Of a stretch of DNA of 64,000 nucleotides, positions 49,643-64,000 are shown piece by piece. Each line of letters opens with the position of its first letter. Position 1 is the first letter of the stretch. Source of the DNA: Lepidostoma basale (Eukaryota > Arthropoda > Insecta > Trichoptera > Lepidostomatidae); the NCBI GenBank assembly GCA_022606425.2, contig JAHDVF020000468.1, positions 620,001 to 684,000 on the forward strand, given 5' to 3'. The position numbers were made by a program, and so were the translations under genes. Under the pieces are notes generated by a model. The model was not told where the DNA came from. It ran no database searches and saw only the letters and a list, made by a program, of their open reading frames with translations.

Positions 49643-50982
49643 TTAAAGGAATTTCCTGCACTTTCTGAGAATTATATGGAATAAATAATATAAAATTGCT
49701 GCGGATGGAGTATCTGTAATAATAGTAGCTACTTTGCCATCTATCATTGTCATGTGCAGCTCATGAGTAATTTCGTAATTACCGCATTTTGATGCAACCA
49801 AATTACGTATTTCTTCCTTCATTGCCGCATTTTCTTGGTTGACAAAGTCAATGGTTTCTTTTGCGAACTGGAATTTGACAGGCCTACAGTAAAACGTCGA
49901 AGATGGCTTCGGATTTTCCCAAATGACCACATTGTTCGACTCCAACTTCAAAGGAACAAGGCTCGTCATGAACACCGAAGACTCATCAAATTCTGTCAGT
50001 TCACTTTTCTGCCTATAATTGCTTTGTGTTGAAGATCCGTCGAATCCCCATTTGCTTGTTAGCTTCAGATTCCCACTCGAAATACCTAGTTTGTCTCCCA
50101 CAATTTGCAGGATCTTCTGAATAGTCAAATCCAAAAGTGCTTGCAAGTTCACTTTTGCTCCGTGTTCAGATATTTCAACGTCTTTGGCATCCGGATAGCA
50201 CCTCTTCTTAGCTTCTAATAATTTGTGGTAGGAAGGAAGCTGCAGAGAATTCTTCCAATCTGACATTGCAGCCCTTAACGTCAGATATTTCCACTTTGAC
50301 AGATCTAATGAAGTAGTAAGAGCCAAAGTTGGTTTTCCTGATTTGTTTTCTTCTTTTCCTTATCGAATAAATGCGATTTGACATCTGGGGCTTTGTCAGG
50401 ATTCTTCAAGAGGTGATCAATAATGCGAGCAAGGATCTCTTTTCCATTCGATTTTAGCCTAGTGACCAAAGCAAAAGCTAACTTCTCTTCCGAATAGTCA
50501 CTCAATGTACCCGACCGCCTTTTCTTCTGCTTGTTCCCCAGGTCTGCAAATGGTTTTCTTGTTTGAACTTCTGTAGAAGTGCCCATATCTTTAGTGGCCA
50601 TAGATGTAGATGCTATGATGATTTCATTAGATTCCGCTAAATATTGATCCTCTTGCTCTAAATATTCGGTTTCTGCAATATTTTCGGTTTCTTTAAAAAT
50701 CTCGGCGAGATTTACGGAATTGCAGGAAGGCCACTGGATTCTTGCTTTCAACCAGTTCAAATGCTTATTTATAAATTTGTTTTGAATTCTGTGGGCCGCG
50801 GTCCATCTGCTCTTCAAGTTGACAGTGAGATATCTTGCAAATTTCAATATCACTTCAGAATCTTCTGGTGAGATTTCAAGCGAAATGGAGTTCAAAATTG
50901 CTCGGTGGAGTCGCTTGTAGTCCTTGAGGTCTCCTTCTCGTAGAAATGTGTAAATGTCCATATGAGTGCCAAATCGAGTCAT
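49643..50982 (-). pseudogene. Transib transposase, frameshifted and C-terminally truncated
   Basis: ORF 1 (50305-50982, 225 aa) starts MTRFGTHMDIYTFLREGDLK and is the poorly conserved N-terminal region. ORF 2 (49643-50326, 227 aa) overlaps it by 22 bp in another frame, implying one frameshift (or an unseen intron) near 50320. ORF 2 has LLEAKKRCYPDAKD and AKVNLQALLDLT. Next comes KWGFDGSS, whose Asp I take as the first catalytic residue (RAG1 D600 equivalent). Then follow NPKPSSTFYCRPVKFQF (compare the KPNSELCCKP block of RAG1) and MTMIDGKVATI with the second Asp (D708 equivalent). Homology ends just after TDTPSAA at the inner TIR boundary. The zinc-binding region and catalytic Glu are absent, so it is inactive. 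Confidence 0.88.
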
Positions 50983-51174
50983 GATTTTCAGGCCCTTTTC
51001 TGGTCGCGGTCAAGTTCAAGGTATGTTGCTTCTTCAAAAATTCAGTAGCTAGTAACCCAAAAATGCGCTCTTGCGTGTTTTATATACGAAAAGAAGTAGG
51101 TGAATTGATATGGTGATACATAAAATGAGTCATTAAGGTACCATTACAATTAAACGGGTATTCATGAGTCTATT

Positions 51175-51485
51175 TTTATATTTGTTGCATATAATCCTTA
51201 GCAACTGCAGGAAATTGCCATAATGATTCATCAAATAAGCCGCGCTACCATTACCACGAAACAGGTAAAAATAGTATTTTTGTATATTATTTGTTCCATA
51301 TAATTCTCAGAAAGTGCAGGAAATTCCTTTAATGATTCATCAAGTAAGTCATAACGGTGAATTATTACCATAAAGAAGGTGTTAATAATTATTTATTTGT
51401 TTCGTATAATTCTTAAAAACTGCAGTAACGACTCATTCATAAAATAAATTATTATGTAGCACTCCATTATAATAACATTATATTT
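51175..51485. repeat. Three ~110-bp subterminal direct repeats inside the Transib right arm
   Basis: Similar segments start at about 51180 (TTTGTTGCATATAATCCTTA), 51289 (TTTGTTCCATATAATTCTCA) and 51399 (TTTGTTTCGTATAATTCTTA). Each is followed by TGCAG and a TGATTCATCA- or CTCATTCAT-like motif. The second and third lie within the 685-bp TIR and so also occur inverted at the left end. Confidence 0.6.
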
Positions 51486-52407
51486 GTAAGCATGGGTTTT
51501 CATACTTTAAAATGCAGTTTTTGGAGAATATTTAAAAAACTGGAGGTGATAGGCAATTTTGGTTTTCTTATTTGTAATAAAGAAATAATTGTGCATCATA
51601 ACCACCCAACCAAATCTTCTGGCAGAAACATTTGTTGTGTTGTGAAATAATTTTTTTTTTTTTTAAAGTTTGCAAGTATATTGGAAAGAAAAAAATATGG
51701 ACATAAAGTACTAATTACATACGTTAATATACAAAAAGTTTCGTTGCTTGCAATTTAAAATATATTGAGAAAAAAATATAATTCAATTTTACTCCATACA
51801 TTTTTTTCGTTTGTATTTTTTTAAACCATGTTAAGCTCCAAATAACGAAAAGTTGAACATGACAAATATTGTTACAAATTAGATTTTCTACAGCAAGCAA
51901 TTTTTTTCAAATCGAAATAATGACTTTGGTTCCTAAGTCCACTGTTTCCCAAATCCGGACCACTGTGCGCCGGGGAGATAATCTGAAGAAGATCGCGATA
52001 TACGCGCCGCATGGCTCCAGCTTATCATCATTGGGGCTTGATGCTGGCCACATTGGCAGTTCTTCGTGGCGACTTCGCAGATCACCGCCTTCGTTAGTGC
52101 TAAGTCAGTGACTCGTTAATTTTAATTAGTTGGCCAACGAATAGCATGTAAGTCCTCTTTAGTTCTTAAGTAATATTTCTTTTTCTTATGTGTGTATTTC
52201 GTTAATAAATGTAATTTTAAATAGTTAATATTGGTTTCAATCTCAAATCATAATACATCCCGGAGCATAGCTCAAACTACATAATATTGACATTGGCAAA
52301 GCACATGGGCACGTTGGGAAGTTGTTTCGAGATCGGGAATGAAATACGATTAAATTCATCTTTTTCACCCCGTGCCACCAACAAGCTCCACAGTATTGAG
52401 GGTCATA

Positions 52408-52850
52408 GTTGCAGCATCTAATCATATTTATATTTTTTGTAACACTACAGTACCATTAATTAATCTATGTTAATTAGCAGAGCCATATCATGATAAACAA
52501 ACAATTAGAGTGCAATTTTAAATTATAAACATATATTCGATACACTCAGGGTGCTCTATCATTAATGTTTAATTAATATACTCTAATGCATAATAATAAA
52601 TTATTTAGAATCTTCTATAATGTCTTTTACTTCAATCGTGTTCCACATCGGCTGGAATGAGTGAATGAATAGACAAGCGGTAACTAATTTAGAGAATTAT
52701 TTACTTTACAATTTAAACACACTGACAAATATCGTTTATAATAAAGAGAATGCATTAGTTATTGTTGGTCAGCGACAATAACTAATTAAATTTCCAAATG
52801 GGTATAATTTGGGAGAAAAACGTGCTCTTGCCTTTTCCTTGTATGCGTAG
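52408..52850. other. Intergenic, no gene recognised
   Basis: AT-rich DNA right of the transposon cluster. Nothing identifiable. Confidence 0.45.
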
Positions 52851-53110
52851 GTATGTTATGTAACCAGCGTCACACGGCCCCTTCCTTCTTTGTTGTTGCG
52901 GCGGGCTGGGGTTCTCCGTTCTTCCGATGAGGGTACAGGATCTCGGCGTCGCACGTCTTCTTTTTTACTCTGGGACAACGGAACAACCTGCATAGATGCT
53001 GGTGAACCGGGGATCAGTTCTTCAAAATTTTATGATTTATGGTGGCGATAGGTGATAGCTCCGTCCGCCGACAATACTGGTATTTTTTTTATCAGCTCGG
53101 CACACTCTTA
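52850..53110 (-). mobile_element. Possible LTR-retrotransposon pol 3' remnant
   Basis: The minus-strand reading gives SADGAITYRHHKS, a stop, then PGSPASMQVVPLSQSKKEDV and RTPARRNNKEGRGRVTLVT stop. The DG-x-x-YRRH-like block followed by a Pro/Arg-rich tail resembles the C-terminus of gypsy-type Pol. GC-rich in AT-rich surroundings. Weak evidence. Confidence 0.35.
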
Positions 53111-53264
53111 ATTTTTCATTATTACTGATCAATATATAGAAATAAATTCTTCGTGTTCGTCTGGTTTTGGCTCTCTTTCTCTACCACCTCTTTGAATACG
53201 TGTTTCCGAAAAATTGTATGAAACTTAATAAAAATTCTTCATAGTAAAATATAATAAAGACGGC

Positions 53265-53500
53265 ATTGGTAAAGGCGTGGGGGAGGGCCGTCTGCAAACG
53301 TTTTGGGCATATATGTAGAGAAGACGAAGATCACATCATCCAAAGAGCCCTACAACTGGACGTGAAGGTAGGACTCGGTCAATCTCCTGAAATATGACTG
53401 TCAATCGTCAAAAATGACATGACATTGCTGTGATTCGACAGTGGAATAGAGAAACCTGGCGAAATTCAATTGCAAAGAAGTAAGTATTTAGAGGAAGAAA
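53265..53500 (+). mobile_element. LINE C-terminal fragment
   Basis: Plus-strand reading contains FGHICREDEDHIIQRALQLD, then VKNDMTLL and after frame changes a tail with AAAGAAGTAAG. Typical of RTE-like LINE C-termini. Lies about 730 bp upstream of GTPBP1. Confidence 0.6.
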
Positions 53501-54229
53501 AGATAAATGTGTCTGAATTTTCTATTTAAATATTAAACATTTAAAGAGATAAAACATAATTATCACGACTTTCGGTGTATTATTAGTAATTTTCACTTTA
53601 AATTTATTATTACTATACTAAAAAAATAATCCAGTTTCATATTATCAGACACTCGCCTTAAATATTTCATTTTACGTATGAGGAATCGTGTTTTTAAACT
53701 AAAATCTTACCTAAAATATATCTTAACTATTTATTTATCGAAACAATATTATCATTTTTGAAATTAGTAAAGTGAAAGGTTTTGCATCGCTGATGTACCT
53801 ACTCTGTTCGGTCTAGAAACACGACCAAACACGTTGCATCGTTTTTACTTATTTCGGTGACGTATCCATAGAAGATTTTTGACAGCTGTCACACAAATAT
53901 TCTAGCTTCGGTTGAATGTTAATTTTAACCTTTGTTGTGCAATAATCGCAACGAAAAAAATATTGACTTATTAAGGGTCGTTTACAAATAATGGATTTCA
54001 TCACCATTACACGTTTTTTTTATGATTTCACAACAATTTCATAACATTTCCTCACATTAACCGCGTTTGTTGCACGGATTGGTTGATTCTATTAGAACTC
54101 AACATGCTTTTGATTTATGTTAACGTTTTAATGTGAAATGAAAAAAATAATAAGTGAACCCTAAGTGTAGTTTTATGAAAGTGAATTGCCAGCGTTTTCT
54201 TCAATATAATTTCTATATCCAGCTCAGAT

Positions 54230-60285
<6,056 letters not shown>

Positions 60286-60324
60286 GTACGATTGTACTGA
60301 ACGGTGTTTGTAATAGAGAAATTG

Positions 60325-60330
60325 AATAAA
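60325..60330 (+). terminator. GTPBP1 polyadenylation signal
   Basis: AATAAA 40 nt downstream of the GTPBP1 stop codon. Confidence 0.6.
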
Positions 60331-60339
60331 TATTTTATG

Positions 60340-62510
60340 TACACAGACATCCATATAATCTTTAAAAACAGTACATAAATATTACATATTTATTATGAAC
60401 AGTTAGTAATGTTACAATCCGTCCTCACACTAATGCTTTATTTTTATAATTTTAATCACTTTCTTTTCGTATAATATATGTACAATTTAGATTTTTAACC
60501 ATTCTTCCAGGATATAAAGAAAAGATTTTTGTGTTGTACAATTTTAGCTTGGCTCAAATCCAAAGACACATCCCATAACCATACTACTTTGATAATACCA
60601 CATATGTATATCCATATATTAAATATCTAGTTAAAAAACAATACACTGGTGAATTTGACATGTTTTTTTTAACCTAATAGAGGCATTTTTTTTTGTGAGT
60701 GAGTGTGTCTTATTTTTTCCTTTAATTGTGGTGTTATTATTAAATTGTGTTTTTACATAGATCTTCATTAAAACTATTATTAGTTAATAAGAGCGACATT
60801 CGTTTTATGTAACAAAAATGTTTACGTACATATTTTTATAATCGTACTAATGATAATCTTATATCAAAATTTAAAAAAATTTATGGTTAAATAAATCATA
60901 TTTTTATTTGAAAATAAATATGTTTGGTATTTTATATGCAGGTAAAACTCATAGGATTATTTATGACCTCATATTTATTAATTTTTTTAAACATAGTATA
61001 ATATACAATGTTTTTATGTTTTAATTCAGAAAATGGCTATAAGGCTTAAGATTATCACTACGATAATTGTTTTTATTCCATTTAGGTTTACGGTTATTTT
61101 AAGAAATTGTTATCGAAAAATATATTCAATCTTATTGCGCTTGTAATTAAGTCAATCGTAAACTAAATTTAAATATAAATTAGGAAAGTATATCTATAAC
61201 TAAACAAAATTATTTTGTAACATTTGAATAATAAAAATAATATGTACCGACATATTATTGACACAAATATCTTGCTCTTATGTACGATGTTTACATAATT
61301 TTATTTTTATATGCAAATTTACTTACCTAGTTTTAATTATTGATTTTTTTTGCTTTATTACATGCCAATCATATATAATTATACAATAAACCTATTAACC
61401 ACAATTATTTGCCCTGCGCAACAACTATTATGAAGATGTGTTGTTTTTATTTTAGTTTGATCTCATTCTAATATAGAATACATTTTTGGAGCAAGAAAAT
61501 TTAATTTATATATTTAAATAAATCTACTATATTCATGGATTTTTGCTGTAAAATTTGTTTTGTGTTTTAGATCTAGTTCAGCTTAAATTTTCCCTTCAAT
61601 ACTTCTTTCTAGTCTTTTCAAAGCGAGTTTAATAATTTTTCGCTTTATAACGAGTACAGATATTTATATTTTTGATTACTGAAACGTTTTTTCTCCAATT
61701 AATAAAGTATGGGTATATATTATATACAATCATTTCTAATTGTATGTTTTATTATTAAATAATACTACATATGTACTCAGCAAATCATATCAAAAGACGA
61801 TAAGTTTTTCCGAAGTACAAATTCTTGTATGTAATAGTTAGTAATATAAACATTTTATTATATATAAGTAAGTTTAGGGGCATGAACCAAAGTGGATTCC
61901 AGGGACTATTTCATAAATGTGCAAGTGTAGTTTTGATCTTCAAAAGAACAAAAGTGAGGGTTTGGTATCTACATATTTGATTTGCACAGTTCTAGTATTC
62001 TTGAAACTAGGGATATTTCCAGAATTCTGTAGAAAAACTTGCTTATTGTAATAACAATCTTTTTGTATTTAATTATTATATATTTTTTTGTCCATATTTG
62101 AATGCATATAACATACAATGGTTCGTTTACTTTTGCTAGCCATTTTACTTTTAATTCTGAGTGAAATTCGATATATTTTTTTAAACTTTACCTACCTAAT
62201 GTGATTTTATTGAAAGTAAATGCTTGGTATTTTGTTTTGAAAAATAAAAATATTAATTGAAATCATCTGTAATACATTATTTATCAATATCCTATAATAA
62301 TTTTATATGTGGTTTCTTAATTGGCTAGCATATAAAAGTTTAAAGTTTCTGCACACAAGGGAAATAGTTATTTTTTGACATTTAAGGCCTACGATGAAGT
62401 TTTTTAATGGCACCAAAATGTTAAAAATATTAAGGTTGTTTATTAAAAAATTTTGATATCGTAAATAATGAAAAAAAAAAATAATAATCTATGTATTATA
62501 TATTTTATTT
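60340..62510. other. AT-rich intergenic, no gene recognised
   Basis: About 2.2 kb with no ORF above background, no RNA gene and no clear repeat family. May include an extended GTPBP1 3' UTR, since further AATAAA signals occur. Confidence 0.5.
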
Positions 62511-62514
62511 TATT

Positions 62515-62760
62515 CCACCTATTCTTCTTGTTTCGAACAGCTGCAGCTCACTGTCATTTTTTGGTGATGAGGTGGGATAATAATAAATTGGATAATTTAT
62601 AGAGCGCCATTTTTATGAATTACTAATCTCAAGGGCGCTGATGAACCAGAAGAGTGCAGTATGCTGCCGAAACTGATTGAAAGTAGACGAAAAAGTGGAA
62701 TAAAACTAGATAAATATATTCAAAATAAATTTTCATTATTATTTTTGGTTTCATTATACC
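62515..62760 (+). repeat. Candidate ribozyme-like repeat end
   Basis: GGGCGCTGATGAACCAGAAG at about 62633, then a GCAGTATGCTGC hairpin and CGAAACTGATTG at about 62667. It has the exact CTGATGA and CGAAAC boxes of a hammerhead, but the flanking strands do not pair well as stem I. Confidence 0.3.
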
Positions 62761-62814
62761 AAAATGTTAAAAATTAAAAACAATATACTATCATCTGTTT
62801 TAAATCATCATCAG

Positions 62815-63080
62815 CCATTAGTCATCCAGTGTTGGACATTCCCGACTTCTACAATTCTCTATCCCTCGTCACTTCGTGCCATTGAACTCCTGGCACTCTC
62901 TTGATGTCATCAGACCACCTTGTTTGTAGTCTGCCTGGTTTTCATGGCGTCCAATTCAACTTCAAAGAAGACTTAGGTTCTTTCTCTGATCCATTAATTT
63001 TGTTTCCTGTCTTGCAGACCGATGTTCAACATTCTCCTTTCCATTGCTCGCTGGGTCACTCGGGAGTTTCGTATTTATTA
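62815..63080 (-). mobile_element. LINE C-terminal fragment
   Basis: The minus-strand reading is RAMERRMLNIGLQDRKQ, a stop, then after frame changes RRGRQQTRWSDDIK, VPGVQWHE and LWKSRECPTLDD near its end, a standard RTE-like LINE C-terminus. Confidence 0.75.
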
Positions 63081-63257
63081 AATAATTCTTTTAAATCCAG
63101 GTCATACAATTGAAGTGTAAAATAAATCTATGAAATATGGGAATCCAACACGGAATAAGGTAGGATTATAATATTATATAAGGAAAAAAACAGAAAAATT
63201 AGAATTAAAACAAACATGATAATTTAAAGGATTATATTTAATTTACTAAAAATAAAC

Positions 63258-63263
63258 TTTATT
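63258..63263 (-). terminator. Candidate poly(A) signal for the NCBP2AS2-like gene
   Basis: AATAAA on the minus strand, about 200 nt after the 63462 stop. Confidence 0.4.
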
Positions 63264-63461
63264 GACTTCTTTGCCCATAAAACATTATGGAAGTAAAATT
63301 AAATTGATGCATCCATTTTGAATTTTAACAGTAAAGAAAATATTTAAAACATAAACTCGAGTTTTCCCTAATCTAGGAACATTGATAAACTGGCAATGAA
63401 ACTGAAACTAAACTGATGATTACTGTAGTTTAAATGTTTTTTCAATTGGCACATTTTCACA

Positions 63462-63722
63462 TTACTTGCGTTTAGGATCACTGTCTTTAATTTGTTCTCG
63501 AGCTTCTTTCAGGCCTCGAGTTAAATTCTCTCTAAAACGTTTAAAAAAAGAAGGTAAATTCATTTTGTCAATTTCCGGAAATTTATCTTTAGCAATATTC
63601 TGAGATCTGTAGAACAAAGACACACAAAGTTGGGCAGTTCTTCTAACCGGATAAGACTCAGCAATTCTTTGCACTAAATGTTCGTTATTTGCAAGATACT
63701 TCAGAAGAATTCGGAGAGGCAT
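63462..63722 (-). CDS. NCBP2AS2-like small protein
   Basis: An intronless 86-aa ORF. It begins MPLRILLKYLANNEHLVQRI, with AESYPVRRTAQLCVSLFYRS following, matching the N-terminal pattern of human NCBP2AS2 (short leucine-rich start, E-S-x-P-I/V-R-R-A/T-A-Q-L). The middle FFKRFRENLTRGLKE has the RFR...L.RGL pattern seen there too. The human protein is a small mitochondria-associated factor of poorly known function. The start is the only ATG in frame. It lies 17 nt downstream of the stop of another small ORF in the same minus-strand exon, so translation from a dicistronic mRNA or from its own promoter has to be considered. Confidence 0.75.
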   Translation of the reverse strand: MPLRILLKYLANNEHLVQRIAESYPVRRTAQLCVSLFYRSQNIAKDKFPEIDKMNLPSFFKRFRENLTRGLKEAREQIKDSDPKRK

Positions 63723-63739
63723 TTTGAAGTGCGGGTAAT

Positions 63740-63880
63740 TTATTTAAAAGGCGCATCAAAAGAGCACATATTCCGATATTTCTGGAGTAATTCACGTTTT
63801 AAATGTAACTGCCTTCGAAGAATTTCAAATTGATTTAACTGTTCAGACTTATTATAATCAATCCCAGGTAAGCGCTTGAT
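63740..63880 (-). CDS. Terminal coding exon of an unidentified small protein
   Basis: After a TTTAATTTTTCAG acceptor (63881-63893) the frame reads 46 residues, IKRLPGIDYNKSEQLNQFEI, then LRRQLHLKRELLQKYRN, ending FDAPFK stop. It is a charged amphipathic helix with no domain I can name. Phase fits a preceding codon boundary. A possible first exon lies within the window (about 63929-63951, MLILTI), but its donor (GTTTTA) is weak and the intron would be only about 48-60 nt; the 5' exon may instead be beyond the window. Confidence 0.5.
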   Translation of the reverse strand: MKRLPGIDYNKSEQLNQFEILRRQLHLKRELLQKYRNMCSFDAPFK

Positions 63881-63950
63881 CTGAAAAATTAAAGATTATT
63901 TAAATTCCAAATAATTATAAAATAAAAATAAAACTATTGTCAAAATCAAC

Positions 63951-63965
63951 ATGGTGACAAAAAAG
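63951..63965 (+). other. Possible first coding exon of a plus-strand gene
   Basis: ATGGTGACAAAAAAG followed by GTAAGA (a good donor) would encode MVTKK. Five codons are too few to identify anything, and it conflicts with the upstream part of the minus-strand transcription unit. Recorded only as a candidate. Confidence 0.15.
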
Positions 63966-64000
63966 GTAAGAATAAACGAATTTGCAGATACAAAACAAGA

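Larger units (their letters stand above)
49008..51967 (-). mobile_element. Transib-superfamily DNA transposon (RAG1-related), 2,960 bp
   Basis: Both ends begin CACAGTG (49008-49014 and the inverse at 51961-51967), the heptamer shared by Transib elements and V(D)J recombination signals. The 5-bp direct repeat CGCCG lies on each side (49003-49007, 51968-51972), the duplication size and GC-rich target typical of Transib. Terminal inverted repeats are 685 bp (49008-49692 and 51283-51967), colinear without net indel and almost identical. Inside, two overlapping minus-strand ORFs encode the N-terminal and central part of a RAG1-like transposase. The empty site is present in unit H copy 1 near 10615-10632. 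Confidence 0.93.
48671..52399 (+). mobile_element. Unit H copy 3, split by a Transib element
   Basis: Left part 48671-49007: TGATATAGCCATGTTTCATG, CTCTGGAGGCTTGTTTAATC, GTGGCAACACTTTGG, CCGAACGCCG. Right part 51968-52399: CGCCGGGGAGATAATCTGAA, CGCCGCATGGCTCCAGC, TGGCCAACGAATAGCATGTA, TTAATAAATG, ATATTGGTTTCAATCTC, CACCCCGTGCC. Removing 49008-51967 and one CGCCG restores the order seen at 10.6 kb. The 8-mer GGGTCATA lies just before copy 2 (46285-46292) and just after copy 3 (52400-52407). Confidence 0.75.

Noticed and set aside
51869..52111. 80-aa ORF crossing the Transib right end into unit H
   Set aside because: It spans the element border, so any product would be an accidental fusion; the left-end ORF at 48771-49106 is the mirror copy from the TIR.
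63951..63965. Confident plus-strand gene start MVTKK
   Set aside because: Five codons before a donor cannot be identified; kept only as a low-confidence candidate.

Overview
The window is an AT-rich, intron-bearing animal nuclear segment, almost certainly from an insect. All ten gene models use GT-AG introns, and most have orthologues conserved across animals. The repeats are typical of insects: mariner, pogo-like, Transib, PIF/Harbinger-like MITEs, Penelope-like elements, a tRNA-headed SINE and several non-LTR retrotransposons. One LINE family, with a 3' end encoding a 'SAYPSG'-like terminus and TTAG-rich tails, is what I would expect in Lepidoptera. The order is inference, not proof.

Gene layout. 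1-4157 (-): TRMT10C/MRPP1-like mitochondrial tRNA methyltransferase, C-terminus off the left edge. 4473-7859 (+): MUL1, mitochondrial E3 ligase, head-to-head with the first. 8017-9338 (-): CTU1, tRNA 2-thiolation enzyme, tail-to-tail with MUL1. 9.4-18.8 kb: gene-poor and transposon-rich. 18829-20488 (+): DNAL4 dynein light chain. 20.5-28.7 kb: AT-rich non-coding DNA with a Penelope-like remnant and an internally deleted mariner. 28686-36585 (-): 12-exon GIT-family ArfGAP. 36988-41165 (+): CIAO3/NARFL cytosolic Fe-S assembly factor, divergent from GIT. 41690-43114 (+): secreted lipocalin. 43578-46099 (-): Josephin deubiquitinase. 46.3-53.5 kb: nested transposons. 54230-60285 (+): 13-exon GTPBP1 translational GTPase. 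60.3-63.4 kb: non-coding. 63462-63722 (-): NCBP2AS2-like small protein, 17 nt downstream of the stop of another small ORF in the same exon.

The most striking structure is at 46.3-52.4 kb. Two tandem copies of an unclassified GC-rich repeat unit are each interrupted by a different DNA transposon. One is a spliced, internally deleted Tc1/IS630-like transposase gene. The other is a 2,960-bp Transib element. It has CACAGTG termini (the V(D)J RSS heptamer), a perfect 5-bp CGCCG target duplication, 685-bp terminal inverted repeats, and a frameshifted RAG1-like transposase lacking its C-terminal third. The same target sequence sits uninterrupted near 10.6 kb, so the insertion can be read without outside data. 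A second in-window before/after pair is the pogo-like element at 14569-16259, inserted at a TA in one copy of a ~450-bp tandem duplication.

The genes are mostly unrelated housekeeping functions: mitochondrial tRNA processing, mitochondrial quality control, tRNA thiolation, Fe-S assembly, ubiquitin hydrolysis, cytoskeletal signalling and mRNA/translation GTPase. I see no operon-like system beyond the possible dicistronic small-protein exon at the right edge. All calls rest on reading translations and splice signals by eye; no searches were run.
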